A stretch of 64,000 bases of DNA from Owenia fusiformis (Eukaryota; Annelida; Polychaeta; Sabellida; Oweniidae), in assembly GCA_903813345.2 (NCBI GenBank), contig CAIIXF020000007.1:39166671-39230670 (forward strand), given 5' to 3'. Below are positions 50,901 to 62,900 of the stretch, piece by piece. Within the stretch, counting starts at the first letter, position 1. Each line of letters begins with the position of its first letter. A model generated the notes under the pieces. It did not search any database. It worked only from the letters and a program-made list of their open reading frames with translations, and was not told the origin of the DNA. The translations under genes were made by a program, and so were the position numbers.

Positions 50901-53900
50901 TTTCAAGAGAAATCATAATGATAAATGTAATTTGTTAAATAGTTCTTTGTGTTTTATATTTTTCAGGTAAGCAGAGATGAGGGGAGGATAGTATACCTAC
51001 CTGTATTAAACATTCCTCACAGTGAACACAAACTAAAATTAGATACAACATATTTTCTGGATAGCAATAACACAAAAGAGGAACACCTCATATTCAGAGA
51101 TGAAATTGATTTGGCGGGATTGAATAGCCGTGCGAAGTTGCGATTGACTCTCGTGGATTTTAATATTTTCCCGAAAAGTGATCAGGATTTGGAGCCGTGC
51201 ATTGTTGAAATCTTGGATCACCACAAACAGGAAGTGATGGAGCGAGAAGGGTAAGAATTCTCAAATTCATAAATTCTTGCGCTGTCATTCATTTTGAAAA
51301 TATGCATCTTTGTCTTGACAAAATAACAAATATTTAACCAATTCTAAACTGAAATTTGGGCCATGGGATTTCTGAAGAATTAATTAATTTAGCTACACTG
51401 TGACAAATTGAAGAATTTTTTAAATCACAAAACATAAGACCGATTCAATAAAATACAAGTCTCAGTTTGGAGAATGAAGTTCATCAGTCTACTGCATTAA
51501 AAAAAATTATGATAAATATAGAAAAACACCCAAATTAAATTATAATGGATATTCAAAAGAGGACATTTAAATCTACAATATGTAAAAATATCAAAATTGT
51601 CCAAATCATGTTATGATTATTAATAATAATACGCTCTTATAATGAAACCTATTGTCTGACACACTAATTTTATAAATGTATTTTGGGTATCTAAATATGA
51701 ACTGTGTTTGCACTTATGATGACCCTAAAGAATCATGCACGTATTGCTATATATTTGAAAATAAACATGCTAACTGCTTATCGCGGGGGGGGGGTAAAAA
51801 AATAAGATATTCTGGATTTTGAAGCCCTGTAATCGGAGGATGTGCATCTCAGAGATTTCAATGAAGGGAGAGCACTGAACTGTTGTTCAAGTAGTTAATT
51901 TGCTCAATTGTGCAGAGCTTATTATATACAGTAACAAAAATTGAAGTAATCTAACACGTAATCAAAGTAGAAAATGGTCATTTAGATGTAAATGAAAAGT
52001 AATAAAACAAATTGAACATACAGTGTGGGATATTCATGGATAAAATTACAGAAGTCAGTGTCAATAATGTATTTTGATAAATTGTGTTTCTTATTTGACG
52101 CCTACTTGATAAATGTTTTTCCACAGTGTTCTGTTCTCTTTGGGTTGTTTTCATCAAATTGATGTAGAGTTCTTGTTTTAAGAATTATACCCGAATTCAA
52201 TTAGAAATGGTTTAGTGCATGAACAGGTTGTCTCTCTTTTCTATGTGGGTGCAAATTAGTTTGTGACAACCCCCCAACCCCCTCCCTCCCAAACTCTCAC
52301 ATTACCATCAATAACCATCTATTACTGTAATTCATCCTCTAATGTAACTTAAACTACCTAGAATGCCTATGGCGATTGGTAGTAGTTGTGTATTTTTTGA
52401 TTATGATCAAGGTATCAAGGTAGATATTGTAATTTGAAGGTAAACATTAACCTAATTAAATATGGATTCAATTAAGTTTAATTACCCTGTTTTCCTTGTT
52501 CTGTTATCATGACATATAATATTGATTTCTTTGAACTGTAGGAAAAGAATTTACGTCCGCTTTCATTTTCATTTGACAGTTTTTTTCAAAATTGTAGTCC
52601 TTGACTTTAAACTGATGGCAATAAGATTTTTTTATTTAATGATTTATTTATCAAAAGGAAAATGGAATCTATTCAACTTTTATTTGAATAAGTTAATCAC
52701 ATCAATATTTCTTCATTTCTGTATAATAAACAAAATAATCAAAACAAATAGTAGAATTACTACAAGCTGTGTGAAAGGCTTACTATGTTAAAGTTGTGGG
52801 ATTACGAGCAGAACAAAACAATAAATATGATTTATATCATTTGGCTTTGTGCTTTATTATGGCTTTTGCCTTGAGCTATATTACTGTGTATTACATACCT
52901 AGCGAAGCATTTGTATGGAAGTCAAATGAGCTGAAGGTCGGCTATATATTCCTGTATAGCCGCCAAATTTTTAATCATGACAATCGTATGATGTCATAAC
53001 ATGTAAACAAAGTGATTTCGACTGGAATCGTGTATGGCTATGGTATAGTATGTGTATGGCTTTTGCCTTAAGCTATTATCACTGTATACTCCAATATGGA
53101 GCAGATATTCCGGTAATATGTATAGTAAAACCTGTCTACTCCGAATCACCATTGAGACCATTGAAGAATGTTCAAAATGGCAGAACTGAAGAATTATGAG
53201 CAGAACAAAACAATAAACATGATTTTTATCATTTGGCTTTGTGCTTTATTATTGCTTTTGCCTTGAGCTACTTACTGTATACTCCGTATATGGAGCATAT
53301 ATTCTGATGATATTTACAGTAAAACCTGTCTACTCCGAATCACCATTGAGACCATTGAAGTATGTTCAAATTGGCAGGTGTTTACATTTTGAGGTTTTGC
53401 GACAATATTCAGGGATTTCACTAGAATTCAATTCTCACAACAGGTTAAATAAATGAAAACAACTGGCAAAATTACTGGAAATCATAAATTTAACATGGAA
53501 AAGTTGAAAAGTCCCTAAAAACAACAGGCAATTTTGTGAAAACAACTGGTGAAAAAATCACCTGTTGCTCGCTGCCAATGAAACCCCCTGTTATCCAGAT
53601 TTAGGAAAACGGGAATGAAAAAAGTGTTCAGGAGAGGTATTCAGATTAGGGTATATGATATGTGATCGGTATACAGGTTTTATCGTATGTACATACAGTA
53701 ATATATAACATATAAGGATATCAGAACAATATTATGTAAATTCAATTTCACAAATGAATCAATGAAAATCTGGAAAATGAATCGATTCGATAACAAATTG
53801 AAAATAACAATTACACGTATATGCAATTGCTTGTTGATTTTAAGTTATTGTTATCTCTGAATGACTATTGCTCCAAAGTTATTTCATGAAATTTCTCTCA

Positions 53901-56900
53901 TAATTGCCAATCGGTAATAATCTGCAATAATCATATCCCTGATGGATTTTCAATTAAACCTATCATTTAGTTTTTTGAAATTGTACAAATGTAGGCCTAG
54001 TCACCCTCTGTACTATTTCTGAAAGGTATATAGTATCTTTTAAGTATTAGATTAAGAGGTGAATGAGTTTCATCAGAATGAGTAAATCAGAGTGAGTAAA
54101 TCAGAGTGAGTAATTCAGAGTGAGTAATTCGGAGTGGGTAAATCAGAGTGGGTAAATCAGAGTGGGTAAATCAGAGTGAGTAAATCAGAAAATATAGATC
54201 AGGATGAGTAAATCAGAATGAGTTAATTGGAGTGAGTAAATCAGAGTGAGTAAATCAGAAAATGTAGATCAGGATGAGTAAATCAGAATGAGTTAATTGG
54301 AGTGAGTAAATTAGAATGAGTAAATCAGAGTGAGTAAATCAGAATGAGTAAATCAGAGTGAGTAAATCAGAATGAGTAAATCAGAGTGAGTAAATCAGAA
54401 TGAGTAAATCAGAGTGAGTAAATCAGAATGAGTTAATCGGAGTGAATAAATCAGAGTGAGTATTTCAGAAAATGTAAATCAGGATGATTAAATCAGGATG
54501 AGTAAATCAGAGTGAGTAAATTGAAATGAGTAAATAAGTAGATGCATATCATAATGTCTATTTTTCTAGGTTAACTTATTTTTCAGACAATGACATCAGA
54601 CTATGACATTTTAGTCATCAAGTTGGATGTCATGTTATAATTACAAAGTTCATGATTGTGCATTTATTAGACATAATAAGGTCTCATTGTTTATTCTCCC
54701 TTTAAAATGTTTTCCTTGCGCAAAATTTATTTCATGAATTTCCTCACTTATTGTCAATTAACTAATGATATTCTTAATGATTAATTAATTATTTTAATCA
54801 TGTTTATTGTGTGTATTTGTGATTTAATTGTTCCATCGTTGAAATATATTTTGTTTTCATTAGATATTTTTGCTATGGTATATTTTATGTAAGGGGTATC
54901 TATTGTTCATATGTAGGGTTATAATGTCAACATGATAAGGCTAGTAGACTGTTATAGATATACATGTACATGTATCTGTAATACATGCATGTACATGTAG
55001 TCACATTACTGCTGTTAAAAAGTATTTAGTACCTAAATTTTCTGGCTACAAATTTTCTAAAAGATTCAAATATTTTTTCTCAACATCCTAACTTGGTGAA
55101 AATTGTCAACTGGATGCAAACTGATTGTTGTCTACATTTCAATGAATCTGCAAAATGTTCCCCAGTATACGATGTACAAATCAACAAATTCTGAGTCTCA
55201 CTCAGTTTTTCCCAAACTGACTCAATTTTGTCCAAAATGTCAACTGGGTGCAAACTTATCTGTTGTTCAACAGGGTGGAGCACCTGATTGCAACATGCAG
55301 AGAAAACCTCTGAAATATTTTCAGATTAACATTTGAGCTTTCGAAGATGATATAAAAGTTAATATTATCTTTCATGTTTTACAAGCTTCTAAATGTCTCA
55401 ATCCATATCAATAACCTTGAAATATGAACGAAATTATTAGATTTATCTCGGAAACATTCCAATTAGTTTGATTTTTCTGGGCTTACAAATAATTAGATAC
55501 TCATTGTGAGAAATAAATTGTATTTATCAAAGTAATTTATATTCGTTATTGTAGATTATTGTAATTTTGAAACGAATTATTTTCTGCTTATATAGATTAC
55601 AAATGGATATAGAAATGGTCGGATCTTGTTCTACGCTAGTTGCAGAGAAACTACTCAACAATGAGGATTTTACAGTAGATGAAAAGGTGGCGCTTTTACT
55701 AACAGGTATGCCATTTTGGATGTGTGATTCTTAATGAATACCATTCCCCATTCCACCAGGATATCAAATATACATACTGGATATGTTTATTCTTTAAAAA
55801 AATAAAATAATGTTAAAACATTATTTCTAGATGGAGTGTACTAAAAGCTTAATATACATGATGCTACAGATATAGAATTGTTTAAAGAAAGTGGTATATA
55901 GAAATTATCCTATATGAGGGTCAGGATATTGGAATTATTCAGAGGCAAATATAAATCAAGGAAACAAACAAGTTGCCATGCAAAGAGGAGATTCATGTTG
56001 CTAATTATGACAATTTCCTTATATCAAATGATGATAAAAAGCCTCAAACTGCTCGTTGCCTAGAATATAGTGCAAGAATAAATAATTTCCTCTATGTTTA
56101 CTTTTTTGAGAGCTCTCAAAACTGCACCACATAATTTGTTGTTTTGACCCTACCCACAAAATAACAAGAGTTGTAACTTCTATTTAACTTAAGGTACTAT
56201 ATTACTGGACACGGTGAACCTGTCCCCCCAGGCAGGCCGCGCCACCCCCAAGGATGAAGAAATCATCACCCAGCTAGGAAAGCTCCTTCCAGACTTGGAC
56301 AGGGAGGGTCTTTATAAGAAACTCGAGGCAGCTAAGTTTGATATTTCATGTAAGTGCCAAATTACATACCACTTATCAAAATTTTATTTATTTATTTAAC
56401 CTCTTGAATTCCAGGTTCTAAAATCGGTTGAAACCATTGAATTTTTCATTTTTGCCAGCTTTTGACATTTTAGTACATAAACATACAAAAAATGATGATG
56501 CTCATTATAGTTAAAAAAATTAGATGGCGGAGATTATTTCTTGACTTCTGAAATCAATTTGTGTGTAAATTTAATGATAATTGTTCAAATGAGAGCAATT
56601 TTAGTGACAAATTTTGTGACGGATTATCTCGTCACTCTGGGTTTCAAGGTCATTTCTGAGGCGACAAGAAATCTCGTCACTCTGGGTAGTCAAGAGTTAA
56701 AAAATTCATTAAATCGATGAAGATTCATACATGGAATTATTAGATCAAAAAATATTTCAAAATTTGTCCTCAACTCATTTCTATCTCAGAGTCTTCTTGT
56801 ATCTCTTTAAATTGATTGTAATCATCAAAGCTAAATCTAGACATGAAGCCAAAAAAGGTGAATATCATTCTAATACCATGTAAATGTTCAATACGTAGCC

Positions 56901-59900
56901 GTAACATGGAAACTATAGGCTTTTATGACTGCGTTGATTAATGTCACATACTGAGTATGGAAATGTTAAAATGAAAATGTCATATAGCGGCATGATAAAG
57001 AATAATAAAGTATATATTCATAGCATGTTCTATCACCTCAATTCCCCTAGTGCATACAGGTATTACAGTAAAACCTGTTAAGGGGAAGTCATCCTCCTAA
57101 ACAGGTATCCAGAATCTTCCCCCAGCATCAGACAACCTCCTTCTTCCCCCTGCTATAACCAATTTGGAAGCGCCCGTTTAAACTGAATCATGTGATCTAA
57201 TTATGCGCAATAACCTATACATGATTTCTGTCGCAGTGTTGAGACAGCCAATCAGATTGCAAGTTCTTAATCGAGGAAATGCTAACTGCTTATTTCAGGG
57301 GGTAAAAAGAATATATTCTGGATTTTGAAGCCCTGTGATTGGAGGATGAGGGGAAGTATGTTGCATAAGTGGAACACTTTTCAGAGTCACATGCAGGGGT
57401 TTCATTAACAGCAGGCAACAGGCGATTTTCACCAGTTGTTTTCACAAAATTGCCTGTTGTTTTTAGTGACTTTTCCATGTTGAATTTATGATTTCCATTA
57501 ATTTTGCCTGTAGTTTTCATTTATTTAGTTTGTTGTGAGAAAAACTGAAACCTCTGCACATGACCAAATGACTTAATGTTAGATTAACCTAAAAATGTAA
57601 TGATAAAAACTAAAGTAGAACACCTCCCAAGTAAAACACTTTTGAGAGGTACCAAAAGTGATCTTAAATTACAGGTTTTACTGTAGTGATAAAACTCTTG
57701 CTTAATTCTGATGTGTATACTTATATAAAAGGCGATTGAAATACAATATACTGTTTATGTATTTTTTCTGTGTAAATTCATCACTCTGGTAATATAATTT
57801 AAGTTCATTTGCTTCAGAGTAAAATGTTTTATTTTCGTTATTTCGCAAATCATCCAACTTATTATTGTTTATGTATTGTTTCTTATACGAGCTCCAGAAT
57901 TGCTCTCTCTCTCTCAACTGTAATAAGGATTGAATTAAATGTTTAGCAAAATTAGCTGCTGCATCTAAATTTGAAGTCCATATAGATATTTTATGAGCAA
58001 TACACAATCATTTAAGCATTTCATCTTATACAACAGGGACATATTATCCTACATCATTGTTAGTCAAAATATTCTGGATTTGATAAGAACTATATAACTA
58101 CAAAGTGTGTACCCTTAGGAAAAATGTTATGGGTATCACCCATAATGTTATCCATAATAATGGTAATTCATTAGGTCATTTATGGTTTATATGTACATAA
58201 CCCATAGTGTTACCCATAGTGTTACCCATAACCAATAGTTATGGTTAAAACTTACATGTTATAATAATGATATACTCATAATTTAACATAAGTAGATGTT
58301 ATGGGCTAAGCATGTGTTAGGTTATTGGCAAATTATGTGTCCCGATAACATACACATAAATTCTAAATAACCTACACATAACTTGCACATTACCAATACA
58401 TAATGGCATAACGTAAAACCATTATTTACCCATTATTACCCATAATAAGTCATTACCAAAAAACTTAGGTTGGATGCGGCATCAATTACCCTTAAGTTAT
58501 TGGTCCTTGGGGGCTATGGGTAACAATATGGGTAGTTATGTGAAACCTATGGGTTACCCATAACATTTTTCCTAAGGGTAATTCTTTCATGTTTAAAGGG
58601 GCAACAAGACCTGTAGAGAGAAAATATAAAAATTTGAACTTTTTCTGAGCTATCAAGGCAACATTTGGCTTAACATCTTCTTTGACATACCGATTTTCTT
58701 AAAATGTATGGATAAACTATCAATTTTAGCATTAAGAAGTGTAAATTCAATTCAAAGCTTCAAAAAGGGAAAATCCACTTTTATTATTTTTAAGATCCAA
58801 CATGTTTCAAGAGGAAATCAGCTGAAATAATGGGGGTTTCTTTGTAGATAATAAAAATAGATGTAAGTCTTGGTGAAATATCCAAACTTAAATTTATTTT
58901 GACACTGGTCCATGATCGTTGAATGGCCCACCTGCACTAATTGTTGCACCTTTAACAATATAATTACCATGCTAAACATTGAAGCAAATTGTACCAGCCC
59001 AATTTATATATCTTTGCTCTGTTTTTTTCTTCATATATGTTTTTTTGGCACACCCTGTATTTAATGTAGATGTATTTGTTTTTTAGCTTTGTCGACCCCG
59101 GACATGTTGAGGAAAGATATGAAGTTAGTCACCACAGAGGCCGCCACTGTACCAATCAGTATGGTTACCATGGATATAAAGGTGAGAATATTTATGAAAA
59201 TTAAAGGGACTCAACCTGTAAATAACTCAGAAATTAAAGTGAAGCAACCTATGCCCTGATTGATTGACGAAACCCTGTGAATTGTTTTTCCCGGAAAAGA
59301 AACCACCAACCAATGATAAACGTACCCTTTGCATTCTCTTCACTCTTTCAGTTTCCAATAAAACTCACTGAGAGAATCAGAGATAGTCAACGAAAGAGTC
59401 CCAATGTTAAATGCATTTCTATAAGTGGAACACCTCCCAAGTTGAACACTTTTAGAGGTACCAAAGGTGTTCCACTTAGAAAGGTTTTACTGTATGTAGT
59501 AGTGATATAATGCATATAAACACATCTTCCCCCAGCATCAGACAACCATCAAAAGCTCAAGTTATATTGCATGTTCTATTATTTTACCTCAAACTACCCG
59601 TAGTATCTTATAGGTGATTTTGTATGGGTATTTTATGTACTGTTGACTTCTAAGGTTTTTCTGTTGACGCACAAATAAAAACTATAAATACAATTGAAAG
59701 TAGTAGTAATCAGTTGTATATAATCACTTTTATAGAAGAATAATGCTTTTCTCATAACTGTCTTTATATCTTATCATTTATGGAAACTAACTTAACAGAA
59801 TAATCAAGATTATGTACGAGAATTTCTTTTTTCTTGTGGCAATATCTTCATCTCTTATCGGAGACTGGGAAACTAATATTCATTGTGTCCCAAATGTTAA

Positions 59901-62900
59901 TGGGGCTACACATCATATTTATTGCTGAAAACCATTAAAGAATTATTGTTTTTCTGGATATTACTTTCCATTGATGAAATGTTAGATAATTTATTAAAAG
60001 AAGAACATATAATTCCAAGAATTTATTGCGAGTCAGAGAGTTCTTAACTGAAGATTTGCATAATATTTAATAGCATTCTGCTTTTCAATAACTTTGTTGA
60101 AGTTCTTATTACCATAACTATATATCGGGTGTCCCAAAATATTTTTGAACTTTTATTATTATAATAATATAAATATAATCCTTTAATGTACTTCAGGATT
60201 TCCTGTCAAGACCTAATGTCGAGAAAGACCTGGCTGAATTCGGAACTACCCATTATGCTGTTGTGGTCGCTGTTATGACTGCCTCGATCAAAGAAAACGG
60301 AGACATTCAAAGACAATTAGCGTTATATTCTGTTGATGATAAATGGCGGGAAAAGGTAATAAGCTAATCATGCCTTATAGATGAAATGCTAGTCACACCT
60401 TATAGATAACATGCTAAGTACTCACCCCTTTACAGTAAAATACAGTGAAATTGTGAGGAAAAGCAAGAAATAAAATGGACGTCAATCTTTGAATAGTACA
60501 CCCTCATAAGATTGTAATATCTACTCAGTTTTGGCAGAAATACATACGAGTGAATGATCAGTCGCTCCTTGAGTTATTTTGCATGGGTTTGTCTTTTGCT
60601 ATAGTAGTTAATTGAAAGGATAGATGCTTTACATTTATTGATGGAAGTCTTAGTCTTGTCTTATTGTTGACATTGCTATTGGAACATTTCAATTATCATG
60701 CTTTTTTCAAAAAGCCTTTTAACATAAAAGGTAATTTTTTCATAACATTCGATAAAGAAATATAGTTTTTCCTGTTCGAAATATGTTGATCATCAAGTTA
60801 TATTCAAAGGATATTGTTACATTAAAGGCAACTTTTTCATAACATTTGATAAAGATATTATACTTTTTCCTGTTTGAAATGTCTCAATCATCATGCTCGA
60901 TTCAAAGGATTTTGTAACATTAAATGCTTTTTTTCAAAACTGCTGATAAAGAAATATGTTGTTTTTTCTGAGGAAATATTTTATGTACAAAGGAAAACTG
61001 GAAAAGGGCAATGCAATATGTATTATGAGTGATTCATTTCTTGTCATGTCTACTTTTTAAAATTCCAATCATTTTTTAATTTTGGCAGATTCTACCTTGA
61101 TTTCTCATTTTAGCTTTGATGCAAATTAAAACACGGACATATGCAAAGCATTATATTATACAAGTATAGAGTGCTTATGTTTTTGTTCCTAGACATTCTC
61201 GTTTTGATAAATAAATATAAAATGAATGATTAATATAAAAAAGTATTGATGCAAGTGTACTAGATTCTTTCTCAAGAGCTGACCTTAGCCTAAGGGAACA
61301 ACCCCGGAAAAGTATTAATCAATACACTGCGGGAAGAGACCAAATAACAATAATTAACTAGATTTATTTTTAAGTCAATTCTCCCTTTCGCGGTTCGCTC
61401 TTTGAATCAGAACGTTCGCAAATATGTTCTGAAAAAGCACTCAAAAAGGACATAATTTGATTGGTCAATATTTTCCCACTATGCATTTCGCGTAGCTATT
61501 TGCGTGACCCGAAAGCTCTAAATCAAACTAATTACGCAATTTTGTTTTTACACCCGCACGCTAAATAAAACAATGACACCATCGGAAGTATTCTTCTTTG
61601 TCATTGCTTTAATAGTCAGTATACCGAGTTTAATCAATAAAAGATTGTACAATGAACAACAAAATTCGGAAACGAGTACTATAGATTTGCTTTCGGACCA
61701 CAGAACAGATTGACCTAGATAATAGCGACGTGTCTTCTTTGGTCTACTGCTCAGTTGTTTGTGGGTTTTCAACGTAACTCTATAATGTAATTTGAAGATG
61801 AATACTTTTATTCAGTTGTTGCATCGATGTTGCAGTTTGTAATGCGGTAAGATTGGCATGAAAGTATTGAAAGTCGAATGGAATTGTTTTTTCCAATATG
61901 GCGACTAGTCAACTGATCACGTGACCTTCTCTTCCGGAATATTTTCTCACTTTTCAATCGTCGTTTTCACCACGCTATGAATCAATACAATGAAAAAAAT
62001 AGCTGATATATTAAGATTAATAAGAGATCAATCGTTTCTAATATTTTTTCTGTACTCTCATACGGGAATATGAACGAATATATCGTTTGAAAAATAGGTG
62101 TGAAAATCCCCATGTTAAACCTATGAGGGAAAACAAGGAAGTATAAATTTGTTCCTCCGCGAACTGCATCATGGGAAATATTTTGACCTTATAAGGAAAG
62201 ATTTTCGCGTCTCCTCTTTTGAAGAGGGAACAACGATTTCGAGAATTGCAAAGTATTGAAGATATCAATCATGGAAATGCATATAAGAGTACGGTTCTGT
62301 ATGAACAATATAAGAATATGAATTGTTTTAAATGGGCAATAGAGAAAGCGTATTTATGTTACTTAGGGAAGCCAGTCCTCATCACACCTTAGTTTTAATA
62401 TGCTCTGCTTATGCAATTAGCACACAATTACTCAGATTTTGTAACATCTAATTTCTTTTGGATTCATTTTTATGTTTAACTCTTATTCCGCAAAGTTTGT
62501 GGAAAGACAAGTTGCATGAAGCGACAAAAAAAATAACTGGAGAGGGATGGAGTCCAGATATCAACATTTGTTGAATAACAAAGTTCATTTTATTAGGGAG
62601 AGGGGCTATATGGTGATTTCACTAGCCAAGAGTGTTGATTATTTTTACATGTGGGGAAATGTCATAAATATTTTGTAATAATAAATGTAAAAATTACATG
62701 ATTGAACATACTCATCCTTGGATCTACCTAAAGAATAATGTCTCGGCCACATATTGGTGACATATTTTTATAGTCTCCAACTTTTTTGTTGATGCTGTTC
62801 GGCAGTTAGCGTTTGGTATCTGTAACAAATGGCAGGTTGTGGCATTTTGCTTGTTTATGCTTTATTCATAATTATTAGAGAATTTTTAATTTTTTCAGCT

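Noticed and set aside
50967-51250. Loss of catalysis in Prune because LVDFN lacks a DHH
   Set aside because: The motif II position needs only the Asp. The real DHH (motif III) is present about 20 residues further on.
54062-54535. Arrays here and at 24152, 31181 and 43690 as CRISPR
   Set aside because: There are no unique spacers, the units are directly adjacent, and the genome is eukaryotic with spliced genes.
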